NCBI RefSeq assembly: GCF_013375035.1
Contig: NZ_CP056032.1
Span: 2,712,001-2,776,000 of the forward strand
Length of the DNA: 64,000 nt
Reading direction: 5' to 3'
Source of the DNA: Spirosoma sp. KUDC1026
GTDB lineage: Bacteria > Bacteroidota > Bacteroidia > Cytophagales > Spirosomataceae
In this document: positions 15,222-24,496 of the stretch, piece by piece
Layout of the letters: every line of letters starts with the position of its first letter
Position numbering within the stretch: the stretch's first letter is position 1
Translations under genes and position numbers: made by a program
Notes under the pieces: model-generated
What the model was told of the DNA's origin: nothing
Databases searched by the model: none
What the model saw: only the letters and a program-made list of their open reading frames with translations

Positions 15222-16763
15222 CTACTCGATAACGGCACAGCTATAGGGCGTCAGCAGTAGCTGGCCAGCATTAAACGTAGTACCCTCGGCGGTGGCGAAA
15301 GCTACCCGTTGACACCAGGCCTCGCCGGGTGATACGACAACCGAAATCGGTTTCTTCGTTAGATTATGAACGACTAGCACCCGCTGTCCATTGGCGCTTT
15401 GTCGCACGAAGGAAATGGTGCCCCGCTGCCGGATGCCTGTCTGACCAATACGGCTGAGGTTGTCATTCAGAACCGGGTGACTGTTACGAAACTGGATCAG
15501 TCGTTTGTAGTGTGAATACAACGAATTTGGATCATGCCGTTGCTCGGCCAGCGGACGAACGGTCTGGCTGGTTGAGTAGCGGCCCCGGCGCCAGCGCGTA
15601 CGTTGTCCGTCGCGGGCGCGTATGTCCCACAGAAACGGTTCCCGGATGCTTTCATCGGGTTTCAGGCCCAGCATTCCGATCTCTTCGCCGTAGTACAGAT
15701 ACGGCAGACCGGGTAAGGTGAACAGCAGATTGGCCGCCACCCGTAACTGATTCTGATTGCCCTTCAGCAGACTCCCAATGCGGTTCTGGTCGTGGTTCGA
15801 CAGGATCAGCCCGTCGATGAAAGCAGGATTGACGTTAGCAAAGGCGCCATGAACGTAGTCCACAAACTCAACCAGGTCTTCGGTGTCATCTTCGCGCCGA
15901 ACGATTTCTTCAATTGCCAGGCGCAAGTCGAAGTTGAAGTTGGCTTTTAAACCCCGGAAGTACGGCGCAATGTGTTCGGGCCGCGTCCATACCTCGCCTA
16001 CCGTATACGCGCCGGGTTTGGCCGCTTCGACCACCTGACCAAATTCTTCCCAGAACTGGTGATTCTTGGGTTCATCAAACTCGCGGTAGAGGTGCCGGGC
16101 CGCATCGAGCCGGAAGCCGTCAACGCCCACGTCGTTCAGCCAGTAGCGGACGATCTTGAAAATCTCCTCGCGCACAGGCCGGTGGTCGAAATTCAGATCG
16201 GGCATCCCACTCCAGAACATGCCGTAGTACTTCTCCCGATAGGTGGCTCCCGGCGGAGTATGCCAGGGATTCCGTTCGCCGGAGTCGGCCGTAATATCAC
16301 GGGTATTTAGTTTACGGGCTTTAATCTCCTCGGGGGTGAGCCAGTGGTAGAACTGCCGGTACGGATTACCCGGACCTTTGGCCGCTTCCCGAAACCAGTG
16401 GTGCTGAATGCTGGTATGGTGAATGACCAGATCGATAATGACGGCAATACCCCGTTGGTGGGCTTCCCGGACGAGCCGGCGGAAGTCATCCATCGTGCCA
16501 TATTCCCGGTCGATACCGTAATAATCCGTTACGTCGTATTTGTGGTACGTAGGCGAGGGGCTGATGGGCATGAGCCAGATGGCTGATACGCCCAGTTCCT
16601 TCAGGTAATCCAGGTTGTTGGTAACGCCGTTGAGATCGCCAATACCGTCGCCGTTGGAGTCGGCAAAGGAGCGAACGAAAATTTCGTAGTGAACTCCTGT
16701 TTGGCCTACCAGTGATTGGTTTTTAGGTACAGAACCTGCCGAAGCAGAAACGTCAGCTTGCAT
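15222..16763 (-). CDS. Alpha-amylase family (GH13) enzyme without signal peptide
   Basis: A 513-residue retaining alpha-glucan hydrolase or transferase. GH13 conserved regions are present: DLVIHHT (region I), GFRLDAARH (nucleophile Asp, II), GEVW (acid/base Glu, III) and LSNHDQNR (transition-state Asp, IV). It is a paralogue of the enzyme encoded just upstream (16838-18406), sharing the start of the domain (TGVHYEIFVRSFADSNGDG) and most of its length. In contrast to that enzyme, the N terminus (MQADVSASAGSVPKNQ) is polar, so it is probably cytoplasmic. Exact specificity (maltodextrin versus branched oligosaccharide) cannot be told. Last gene of the sus locus. Confidence 0.92.
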   Translation of the reverse strand: MQADVSASAGSVPKNQSLVGQTGVHYEIFVRSFADSNGDGIGDLNGVTNNLDYLKELGVSAIWLMPISPSPTYHKYDVTDYYGIDREYGTMDDFRRLVREAHQRGIAVIIDLVIHHTSIQHHWFREAAKGPGNPYRQFYHWLTPEEIKARKLNTRDITADSGERNPWHTPPGATYREKYYGMFWSGMPDLNFDHRPVREEIFKIVRYWLNDVGVDGFRLDAARHLYREFDEPKNHQFWEEFGQVVEAAKPGAYTVGEVWTRPEHIAPYFRGLKANFNFDLRLAIEEIVRREDDTEDLVEFVDYVHGAFANVNPAFIDGLILSNHDQNRIGSLLKGNQNQLRVAANLLFTLPGLPYLYYGEEIGMLGLKPDESIREPFLWDIRARDGQRTRWRRGRYSTSQTVRPLAEQRHDPNSLYSHYKRLIQFRNSHPVLNDNLSRIGQTGIRQRGTISFVRQSANGQRVLVVHNLTKKPISVVVSPGEAWCQRVAFATAEGTTFNAGQLLLTPYSCAVIE

Positions 16764-16837
16764 TCAGTGTATTGTTGTTATGGCCTGACTAACAGCGAAC
16801 GAGGGCGTTGAGTTTGCTTCGACAGGTTCCTGTATCA

Positions 16838-18406
16838 TTATTCCAGAATTGTACAACCGTAGGCCGGAATGGTCAAATTATTGCCGGCCACAGTAGCTCC
16901 TTTCACCGTTTGGAAGACCACTTTTTTAAACGGTTTTTCGGTCGCGGTCAGCGCAGCCGTCACCGGTTTGCCCGTCAGGTTCTGAACGACCAGCACCGAC
17001 CGGTTACCGGACTTGCGAATAAACGAGACCAGATCTGTTTGTTTCAGACCCGTTTCGACCAGTTGACTCAGGTTGTCGTTCAGCACCGGATTGCCGTTAC
17101 GAAACTGGATCAGGCGTTTGTAATGCGAAAAAAGTGAGTTTGGGTCGGCCTGCTGGCGCGACAGGGGGGCCACGGTCGAGTCTTTCGAGAAGTAGGGTTT
17201 TTGCCAGCGTGTACGCTGGTTGTCCTGCGCCAGGGGAGCCCACAGAAACGGCTCGCGGATGGCTTCGTCGGGTTTGCGGCCCAGCATCCCCAATTCTTCA
17301 CCATAGTAAAGGTATGGATTACCAGGCAACGTAAGTAGAAGTGATGCGGCCACTTTTTCGTGATCCAGATTGCCATTCAGGACGCTGCCGATACGGTTCT
17401 GGTCGTGGTTCGTCAGCATCGTGGCGTCGATAAACTGCGGGTTTGCCTGACCAAAAACAGCCCGGTTGTGTGCCAGCATCTTCACGACGTTCATTGTATC
17501 GGCCTCCTGCGCTACCAGTTTCTGCAAGGCGAAGGAAAGATCGAAATCGAAGTTGGCTGTCAACCCCTTGAAGTAAGGCGCTACGATTTCGGCTTTCGTC
17601 CAGACTTCACCAACTGTGTATACGTCCGGTTTTACCTGCGCCATTGCCCGGCCAAATTCCTGCCAGAACAGCGGGTTCTTTGGTTCCTCCTGATCGGGAT
17701 AGATATGCCGGGCCGCGTCGAGCCGGAATCCATCGACACCCACGTCGCGCAGCCAATACTGGCCCGTCTTGTAAATTTCCTGCCGGACTTTCGGTTCGTC
17801 GTAGTTTAGGTCGGGCATCCCACTCCAGAACATGCCATAGTATCTGGCCGCTGCTGGATCAGCGTTTTTGTTCGCTACGTGCCAGGGACTGCGTTCACCC
17901 GAATCGGCGGTTGCTTCGCGGGTGGCCAGGTTGAGGGAGTCGATCTGCTGGGGTGTCATCCAGACGTACCAGTTGCGGTACGGACTGGTCGGGTTGGCTG
18001 CCGCGTCCTTGAACCAGGGGTGCTGGTTACTGGTGTGATTGATGACGAAATCAATAATCACCTTGATGTTCCGACGGTGCGCTTCAGCCAGTAGGCGTTT
18101 GAAGTCAGCCATTGTACCATATTCGGGATCAATGCCGTAATAATCCGTTACGTCATACTTGTGGTAAGACGGCGACGGGTTGATGGGCATCAGCCAGAGG
18201 CACGACACACCCAGGTCTTTCAGGTAATCTAGTTTGTCGGTAACGCCGTTGAGATCGCCGATGCCGTCGCCGTTGGAGTCAGCGAAGGAACGAACAAAAA
18301 TCTCGTAATGAACCCCCGTCCGACCGGTGGCTTTCTGGGCAGACTGAGCTGGTGCCTGATTGAACAACAGCGTTACCAGCGTCAGTAGTGAAAAGAAAAA
18401 ACGCAT
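16838..18406 (-). CDS. Exported alpha-amylase family (GH13) enzyme
   Basis: A 522-residue GH13 enzyme with a signal peptide (MRFFFSLLTLVTLLFNQAPAQS), so it acts in the periplasm. Catalytic motifs: DFVINHT, GFRLDAARH (nucleophile), GEVW (acid/base) and LTNHDQNR. The C-terminal beta domain (SVLVVQNLTGKPV) is normal. It corresponds in position to SusA-type neopullulanases that break down imported maltooligosaccharides. It lies downstream of susE and is separated from it by a strong terminator hairpin (18422-18461), so it may have its own promoter or be expressed by read-through. Tandem paralogue follows 74 bp downstream. Confidence 0.94.
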   Translation of the reverse strand: MRFFFSLLTLVTLLFNQAPAQSAQKATGRTGVHYEIFVRSFADSNGDGIGDLNGVTDKLDYLKDLGVSCLWLMPINPSPSYHKYDVTDYYGIDPEYGTMADFKRLLAEAHRRNIKVIIDFVINHTSNQHPWFKDAAANPTSPYRNWYVWMTPQQIDSLNLATREATADSGERSPWHVANKNADPAAARYYGMFWSGMPDLNYDEPKVRQEIYKTGQYWLRDVGVDGFRLDAARHIYPDQEEPKNPLFWQEFGRAMAQVKPDVYTVGEVWTKAEIVAPYFKGLTANFDFDLSFALQKLVAQEADTMNVVKMLAHNRAVFGQANPQFIDATMLTNHDQNRIGSVLNGNLDHEKVAASLLLTLPGNPYLYYGEELGMLGRKPDEAIREPFLWAPLAQDNQRTRWQKPYFSKDSTVAPLSRQQADPNSLFSHYKRLIQFRNGNPVLNDNLSQLVETGLKQTDLVSFIRKSGNRSVLVVQNLTGKPVTAALTATEKPFKKVVFQTVKGATVAGNNLTIPAYGCTILE

Positions 18407-18421
18407 AAGAAAGGCACAAAA

Positions 18422-18461
18422 AAACTGCCTGGCAGCATCAGGATACGTTACCAGGCAGTTT
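18422..18461 (-). terminator. Terminator between susE and the exported amylase gene
   Basis: Perfect 11-base stem AAACTGCCTGG/CCAGGCAGTTT, 18-base loop, followed on the minus strand by a run of seven T. It sits 15 bases past the susE stop. Confidence 0.8.
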
Positions 18462-18475
18462 GTGGTTGATGAATA

Positions 18476-19537
18476 CTATTGTCTGGTCAGCGTGTAGATG
18501 TAGTTACCCGCGTTGCTCAGATTCAGGGTTACCAGGTAACGACCCGCTGTCGATACGGCGATGTTATCAGCGTTGAAATCGAGCAATCCATCCGCAGCCG
18601 CACCGTTTTTGCTGTCACCGTCACCATAGTTGATGTCCCAGGCGTTATTTGCCCGGAATTTCAATTCACCCGCTTTCAGGTCCAGCGTGGCCGTCCAGGT
18701 GTTCGTCGCTGGATTAAACGTCAGCGGACTATCGGTATCCCAGCCGCCGGGCGTTGCCGCGCCGATTACACTCCAGGTGGTTTTGGTAGCGCTCCAGGTC
18801 AGGGCAGTGAGGTCTGCTTTAACGAGGTAGTAACCCGCTTCGGCAATGGTCAGATCACCACCTGTGGTCGACAGTTTACCCGTACCACCCGTGCCATAGT
18901 TCGTGTTGTCCCAGTTCGGGGCTGAGGTGATCTTGAAGGGCGATGCCTTCGAGAAATAAATGTACCCCTCATATACTTTGTTATCCTTCACTGACGCAAT
19001 CCTGGGCGCTGTAGCGGGTGTCCATCCCTGATAATCGCCCGGAACGTAGAGCGATGGGTAATCGACAATAACCAGGTAAGGCGTAGCGCTTACGGTTGCC
19101 GCATTGGAATAGACCATGTTGCTCGGATCGCTGCTGGGCCGGGCTATGGCCGCCATAACCCGCACGGCAAACTGGCCAGCGTTATTGGGGGCTAGCCCCA
19201 GCCGGAGCAGGCTTTGGTTCAGCGTCGCACCCGTTACGCTGAGCGAGGTGCTGGAACCCGCCGAGATATTCACCGGCGCTTCAAACGTACCACCCTGTTT
19301 GTCGAGTTGAACCGTGTAGGTCACGGCGGCACTAAAGCCGTAGTCGGCGGGTGTCCAGCTCAGGCGCAGGGCCTCGTTGGTAGCGGTTCCGCTGTTCAGC
19401 GATACGCTCGTGGCGCTGGACGTCAAGGCCAGGGTTGTCGACTCGGCCAGAATCAGCCGATCCTCATCTTTTTCGCAGGCTGCCAGCATCGTCAGTGCCA
19501 GGCAGGCCATCAATAGGTAGTTAAACCAGGATTTCAT
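18476..19537 (-). CDS. SusE-like outer-membrane starch-binding lipoprotein
   Basis: A 353-residue lipoprotein with a lipobox (TMLAAC). An N-terminal SusE domain (about residues 25-140; LRLSWTPADYGFSAAVTYTV) is followed by two C-terminal modules of SusE/SusF type, the first starting YVPGDYQGWTPATAPRI, the second WSVIGAATPGGWDTDSP, each about 100 residues and expected to bind alpha-glucan at the cell surface. It sits directly after susC and susD, as in the Bacteroides starch system. A perfect 10-base hairpin lies in the gap after susD. No separate SusF is present. Confidence 0.88.
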   Translation of the reverse strand: MKSWFNYLLMACLALTMLAACEKDEDRLILAESTTLALTSSATSVSLNSGTATNEALRLSWTPADYGFSAAVTYTVQLDKQGGTFEAPVNISAGSSTSLSVTGATLNQSLLRLGLAPNNAGQFAVRVMAAIARPSSDPSNMVYSNAATVSATPYLVIVDYPSLYVPGDYQGWTPATAPRIASVKDNKVYEGYIYFSKASPFKITSAPNWDNTNYGTGGTGKLSTTGGDLTIAEAGYYLVKADLTALTWSATKTTWSVIGAATPGGWDTDSPLTFNPATNTWTATLDLKAGELKFRANNAWDINYGDGDSKNGAAADGLLDFNADNIAVSTAGRYLVTLNLSNAGNYIYTLTRQ

Positions 19538-19567
19538 TGTCTGTTGGTTTTATAGCGGTACGTAATC

Positions 19568-19598
19568 GCCCGGTTCGAGCCGGTGACCCGAACCGGGC
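19568..19598 (-). other. Intercistronic hairpin between susD and susE
   Basis: Perfect 10-base GC-rich stem GCCCGGTTCG/CGAACCGGGC with an 11-base loop, no T-run. More likely an mRNA processing or stability element than a terminator. Confidence 0.5.
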
Positions 19599-19604
19599 CC
19601 GTAG

Positions 19605-21194
19605 TTAGTAACCGGTGTTCTGTTTCAGATTTGGGTTGGCCACAATATCAGCCGCCGGGATTGGGTACACGTTCCGGAAGTCCTCCACCGAGCGACCGTT
19701 CTGAACACCACCTTTCCAGGGCCACAGGTACGTACCGGTCGTGAACCGACCGTAGCGGATCAGGTCCGTCCGGCGGGTGCCTTCCCAGTACAGTTCACGA
19801 CCCCGTTCGGCCAGGATGAAGTCCAGCGTCAGGCCGGCTGTGGTAACGGCGGTAGCGCCAGCGCGGGTACGTAGTGCGTTCACGTAGGTGAGCGCCGTTG
19901 CGGCATCCCCGCCCGTACCACCGCGCAGAACGGCTTCGGCGTAGGTCAGATACACATCCGCCAGGCGGAACAGCGGAAAATCGGTATCCGGGTAGTTGCC
20001 CGACGGGTCTGAACCGGCCTGCCCGGCCGACGTTACGTTCCGGTATTTGGTAATGGCGTAGCCATCCGTAAAAGCCGTCAGGTCATTGATTTCCAGATTT
20101 TGCCCCTGGGTAAAAAACAACGCCCGTTTGTCGGCCGTACCCGTTGCATCCGGGAAGAGGTTCACCAGCGCTTTCGTGGTCCGCAGCCCCGCCCAGCCGC
20201 TGTTGATACCAAACTGACTGGCCTGCATCTGACCACCCACCTGCGCGTGAATCAGGAACGTCATGCCCCCGTAAGTCAGCGTCCGCAAGCCGTCGAAAGC
20301 AACCGGTAGAATAATTTCCGGTGAGTTGTTGTTGTCGGCCAGGAACAGACTCTGGTAATTTGGCGACAGCGAGTAGGCGTTGGCCTGAATCACCCGACCA
20401 GCGTACGTAACGGCGTCGGTATAACGCGCCGTACCGGTGTATACCTGCGCGTTCAGGTAGAGCTTGGCCAGTACGGTCCAGGCCGCGGCCCGGTCAGCCC
20501 GACCGTATTCACTGGCGCGGGGCGCTGGCAACTCGGCTTCAACGGCTTTCAGTTCATTCTCTACGTAGGTGAACAGATCGGCCCGCGAAATCTGCGACGG
20601 CAGGAACGAACCCGGTGCATCGGCTTCAGTTACGAACGGAACGCTGCCGAACAGATCAATGGCGTGGTAATAGGCCAGTGCCCGCAGAAAACGGGCTTCG
20701 GCCCGGTACGTCCGGGCTTCCGTAGCGGCCTGACCGGTAATATTCCGGCTGGCCAGTTTGTCGTCCGTCGTTTCGCGGATAAACTCGTTACAGGCCGTTA
20801 CCAGGTAAAAAATCCGGCTGTACATACCCGCAATGAAGCCATCGGCCGAGGTCCAGCGCATGGTATGAAAATCCTGAATGGTCTGGTCATTCCAGGCAAT
20901 CACACTCTCGTCGGTAGGTAGCTGCTGCAGCGTCCACAGCAGCCGGATGTAGTTCGACGTTCCTTCGTCGATCCCACTGATGTCGGGTTTGCCCGCCGGT
21001 CCCTGCTGCCCGCTCACGGCCATCACAGCGTACAGCTTGGCCAGGACGGGTTTATAATTCGCCGGATCAGCATAGACCGAGGCTGACGTTACGTCGTACG
21101 TGGGCGTCCGGTCCAGGTCGTTGATACAGGAAGACGCCGTTGCCATTAGTGCGGCCAGCACCCCTGTCTTTAAAACGTTTTTTATTGTAATCAT
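19605..21194 (-). CDS. SusD/RagB family nutrient-binding outer-membrane lipoprotein
   Basis: A 529-residue surface lipoprotein (lipobox-like MATASSC) that forms the lid of the SusC transporter. The helical TPR-like N-terminal half (AEARFLRALAYYHAIDLFGSVP) and the C-terminal ILAERGRELYWEGTRRTDLIRYG and YPIPAADIVANPNLKQNTGY segments are classic SusD features. It follows susC by 71 bp and precedes susE, fixing its role in alpha-glucan capture. Confidence 0.96.
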   Translation of the reverse strand: MITIKNVLKTGVLAALMATASSCINDLDRTPTYDVTSASVYADPANYKPVLAKLYAVMAVSGQQGPAGKPDISGIDEGTSNYIRLLWTLQQLPTDESVIAWNDQTIQDFHTMRWTSADGFIAGMYSRIFYLVTACNEFIRETTDDKLASRNITGQAATEARTYRAEARFLRALAYYHAIDLFGSVPFVTEADAPGSFLPSQISRADLFTYVENELKAVEAELPAPRASEYGRADRAAAWTVLAKLYLNAQVYTGTARYTDAVTYAGRVIQANAYSLSPNYQSLFLADNNNSPEIILPVAFDGLRTLTYGGMTFLIHAQVGGQMQASQFGINSGWAGLRTTKALVNLFPDATGTADKRALFFTQGQNLEINDLTAFTDGYAITKYRNVTSAGQAGSDPSGNYPDTDFPLFRLADVYLTYAEAVLRGGTGGDAATALTYVNALRTRAGATAVTTAGLTLDFILAERGRELYWEGTRRTDLIRYGRFTTGTYLWPWKGGVQNGRSVEDFRNVYPIPAADIVANPNLKQNTGY

Positions 21195-21265
21195 GGATAA
21201 GATCGTTGTCTGCGGGAGCCCAATTTTGTTACGTTACCGTTCGAAAATCAGGGTCCGGAATGTGT

Positions 21266-24200
21266 TTAGAAATCCAGGTTCAGACCCAGCGAGAACGTGC
21301 GGGGGCGGGGATACAGGTTGTTATCGATCCCACCAGCTACCTCCGGGTCGATACCCGAGTAGTTGGTAATGACGAACAGGTTCTGCGCGCTCAGCGACGC
21401 CCGTAGCGCGGCCCGGTTCCCGATTACCTTGCCGAAGTTGTAGCCTAGGTTCAGGTTATCCATCCGCACGAACGACGCATTTTCAACGTAGTAATCCGAG
21501 AAGTACTGGTTGATCAGGAAGTTGGTCGACAGGACGTTCGGCGATCCGTTTGCCAGGAAGCCCAGCGAGTTGGTGAAGTTCCGGTAAGCACCGCTGTTCG
21601 ACCGTACGTTGTTGTACACATAGTTGCCGACGTTACCCCGCAGCGTGAAGCCGGCGCTGAAATTGCGGTAGGTCAACTGGCTGGTGAAGCCCAGCAGCAC
21701 CCGTGGGTTGGCCGTCTGGTACCGCACGCGGTCGTCTACCGTGATCTGCCCATCGCCGTTACGATCTTCGTACACTCCTTCTACTGGTCCGCCCGTCGGG
21801 TTGTAGGCCTGACGCAGCACGTAAAACGCGTTCGTTGGGAAGCCCACCGTCTGAATCTGGATGGTGTTGCCCGTACCCCCGGCGATGCTGCCGACCAGAA
21901 TGCCCGGATCGTTCGGGTTCGGTACTTTCAGCAGGTTCGTGATCTGGTTCTGGTTGTACGTTACGTTGAAATTTACGTCCAGATTCAGGCCTTGGCGCTG
22001 GATGGGCGTCGTGTTCAGCGTGAACTCAACGCCCGAGTTGCGCAGGCTACCCACGTTGGTCAGGATGTAGTTCGTCAGGTTCGAACCGGCAGCCACCGGA
22101 ATGGTCGACAGCAGGTCGTTGGTCGTTTTGCGGTAAAAATCGACGCTACCCGAAATCCGGCCGTTGAAGAAGGCGTAATCGATAGCCGCGTTGATGGCCT
22201 GGGTTTCTTCCCATTTGATGTTAGCGTCGTAGCCTTCGGCCCGCAGCGTCCGGTAGAACGTATTACCCAGCTGGTACTGCGCCGTCGGGTCCGAGATGGT
22301 ATAGCGGGGCAGGTACGGATAGTCGTTCGAGATGTTCGACAGATCCTGCTGGCCCGTGATCCCGTAGCCTAACCGCAGTTTCAGCGCCGAAAGCGCTTTC
22401 ACGTCTTTCAGGAACGGCTCATCCTTGATGCTCCACGATGCGCCCAGCGACGGGAACGTACCCCAGCGCTGATCCGGACCGAAGCGCGACGTACCATCCC
22501 GACGAACAGTGGCCGTCAGGACGTAACGGTCTTTGAATGTATAGTTTACCCGGCCAAAGAAACCAATAAGGGTGTACTGGGTACGGAACGGAACCCCGGC
22601 GGCACTGATCGTATCACTGCTTGGTACGCCACCAACCAGAATCGGCTGCGCCCGCAGGTTCGGGAAGCTTGGGTTCTCCCGGATGAAGTCCTGGTAGGCA
22701 TACCCGGCCGTTGCGTCGATGCGGCTCTTGATGGATTTCAGGTCTTTCGCGTAGTTGAAGTAGAAATCCAGCGTTTTGTTGTTTCGTGAACCAGCCGACT
22801 GGTTATTCTGACCACCCTGATAATACAGGTCGCCCGCCGTGGCCGGTACAAAGTTCGTACCCGTTGACTTCGAGATATCGTAGCCCAGGTTCAGGTTTGC
22901 CCGCAGTTCGGGCAGAAAATGGAATTTATAGTCGAACTGCACGTTACCGATGCTACGCTGTACCTCTGTCCGGTCCTGCCGTTGATAAAGCAGACCCAGC
23001 GGGTTGCGGGGCGCCAGCGCATTCAGGCTGCCATCCGTATTCCGCCATTCGTAGAAACCACCGAAAGGAGCTTCGCTATCATACACGGGCTGCGTTGGAT
23101 CAAAGGACACAGCGGCACCAATAGCTCCCTGATTGGCAAAGCGGTTTTTGATGATCGATCCTTTCAGGTTAATGTCTACCCGGAGGTGGTCGTCGAAGAA
23201 GCGGGGGGTCAGGCCCAGCGATCCCGAATACCGCTGAAAGTTTGAGGTTTTCAGGGTACCATTCTGCGTTATGTAACCGCCCGAAATCCGGTAAGGGGTA
23301 TTCTTGATCGAGCCCGTTACGGCCAGGTTATTGTCGATGCTGAATGCTGGAGTGAATATTTGATCCTGCCAGTTCGTATTAGCCGAACCCAACAGCGCCT
23401 GCTGGGCGGGTGTACCTACCCGATTGATGACATCCCGGAATTCGTTGGCCGACAGAACCGGCACCTGCTTCGGGTTATACGAGTAGGTAGGCAACGTGCT
23501 GAAACTAACGCGTGTTTTCTCGCCCGCCCGGCCTTTCTTGGTCGTGATCAGGATAACGCCATTGGCCGCCCGCGACCCGTAAATGGCCGCCGAGGAAGCA
23601 TCTTTCAGGACGGTAAAGGTTTCAATATCCTGCGGGTTGATCAGGCTAAGCGGGTTGGAGGCTCCCGTTACGCCGTTGTTGTCAACGGGTACCCCGTCAA
23701 TAACGACCAGTGGGTCGTTGCTGGCGTTGAGCGACGAGCCCCCCCGAATCCGGATCTGGCTGCCACCGCCCGGCTGACCGCTGGGGGGCGTAATGCTGAC
23801 ACCGGCCAGTTTACCGGCCACGAGCTGCTCGGGGTTAACGATATTCCCTTTCTGAAACTCAGCCGAGGAGATGGCCGCAATCGATCCCGTTACGTCCTGC
23901 CGACGCTGGGTACCATAGCCCACAACCACTACTTCCTGCAGCGATTTGGTGTCATCCGCCAGCGTTACATCGACCGTCGTTCGGTTACCGACCACGACTT
24001 CCTGTGATGTTTTGCCAATAAAACTGAAGACCAGCGTAGCCGAGGGATCTACGTTGGTGAGCTGGTATTTACCGTCCACGTCGGTCTGCGTACCGCGGGT
24101 CGTGCCTTTGAGTTGAACGGTTACACCGGGTAGGGTTTGGCCGTCGGTTTCTTTTACGGTGCCGCTCAGGGTGATGCCCTGCGCCATACCTGTTACGTTG

Positions 24201-24289
24201 ATGAAGAAAGTAAGTGACATCAGCATCGCCAGTCGCCATAGGGCGGCCGATGAACCAGAACGTCGGACTCTTTCCGAGAAGTTTTCCAT
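21266..24289 (-). CDS. SusC/RagA family TonB-linked outer-membrane transporter
   Basis: A 1007-residue oligosaccharide importer. A signal peptide with a long polar start (MENFSERVRRSGSSAALW, then a hydrophobic core ending VTGMAQ) is followed by a carboxypeptidase-regulatory-like domain (GVTVQLKGTTRGTQTDVDG), the TonB-box-like region LQEVVVVGYGTQRR, the SusC plug (VLKDASSAAIYGSRAANGVI) and a large barrel ending NLYPRPRTFSLGLNLDF. It works with the SusD lipoprotein encoded next. Starch or maltodextrin as substrate is inferred from the GH13 and SusE neighbours and from the upstream regulator. Confidence 0.96.
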   Translation of the reverse strand: MENFSERVRRSGSSAALWRLAMLMSLTFFINVTGMAQGITLSGTVKETDGQTLPGVTVQLKGTTRGTQTDVDGKYQLTNVDPSATLVFSFIGKTSQEVVVGNRTTVDVTLADDTKSLQEVVVVGYGTQRRQDVTGSIAAISSAEFQKGNIVNPEQLVAGKLAGVSITPPSGQPGGGSQIRIRGGSSLNASNDPLVVIDGVPVDNNGVTGASNPLSLINPQDIETFTVLKDASSAAIYGSRAANGVILITTKKGRAGEKTRVSFSTLPTYSYNPKQVPVLSANEFRDVINRVGTPAQQALLGSANTNWQDQIFTPAFSIDNNLAVTGSIKNTPYRISGGYITQNGTLKTSNFQRYSGSLGLTPRFFDDHLRVDINLKGSIIKNRFANQGAIGAAVSFDPTQPVYDSEAPFGGFYEWRNTDGSLNALAPRNPLGLLYQRQDRTEVQRSIGNVQFDYKFHFLPELRANLNLGYDISKSTGTNFVPATAGDLYYQGGQNNQSAGSRNNKTLDFYFNYAKDLKSIKSRIDATAGYAYQDFIRENPSFPNLRAQPILVGGVPSSDTISAAGVPFRTQYTLIGFFGRVNYTFKDRYVLTATVRRDGTSRFGPDQRWGTFPSLGASWSIKDEPFLKDVKALSALKLRLGYGITGQQDLSNISNDYPYLPRYTISDPTAQYQLGNTFYRTLRAEGYDANIKWEETQAINAAIDYAFFNGRISGSVDFYRKTTNDLLSTIPVAAGSNLTNYILTNVGSLRNSGVEFTLNTTPIQRQGLNLDVNFNVTYNQNQITNLLKVPNPNDPGILVGSIAGGTGNTIQIQTVGFPTNAFYVLRQAYNPTGGPVEGVYEDRNGDGQITVDDRVRYQTANPRVLLGFTSQLTYRNFSAGFTLRGNVGNYVYNNVRSNSGAYRNFTNSLGFLANGSPNVLSTNFLINQYFSDYYVENASFVRMDNLNLGYNFGKVIGNRAALRASLSAQNLFVITNYSGIDPEVAGGIDNNLYPRPRTFSLGLNLDF

Positions 24290-24350
24290 CGTCGGGATAA
24301 TTAAAATGGTTTAATCAGACTAATAAGTTGGCCTCAGAAAAACCGTAGGT

Positions 24351-24371
24351 CAAAATTATCCCACAAAAGTA
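24351..24371 (-). promoter_or_regulatory. Candidate -7 elements upstream of susC
   Basis: Two overlapping-range matches to TAnnTTTG on the minus strand: TAATTTTG (24351-24358) and TACTTTTG (24364-24371), 62-82 bases before the susC ATG. Neither has a clear -33 TTTG at 19-21 bases, as might be expected of a promoter that needs an activator such as the adjacent AraC-type regulator. Confidence 0.4.
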
Positions 24372-24433
24372 CCATGCCCTTTTTTGCCTGTCGTCCCACT
24401 TTAGGAATCTTAGGAAATACCTCAAATAAAATA

Positions 24434-24460
24434 GCAAAGCCCTGTTTTTCAGGGCTTTGC
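24434..24460 (-). terminator. Terminator after the AraC-type regulator gene
   Basis: Perfect 11-base stem GCAAAGCCCTG/CAGGGCTTTGC with a 5-base loop, followed on the minus strand by TATTTTATTT. It separates the regulator transcript from susC. Confidence 0.8.
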
Positions 24461-24496
24461 TTCTGAGGGGGAGTGCCTCTTTCGAAAAGTGGTACG

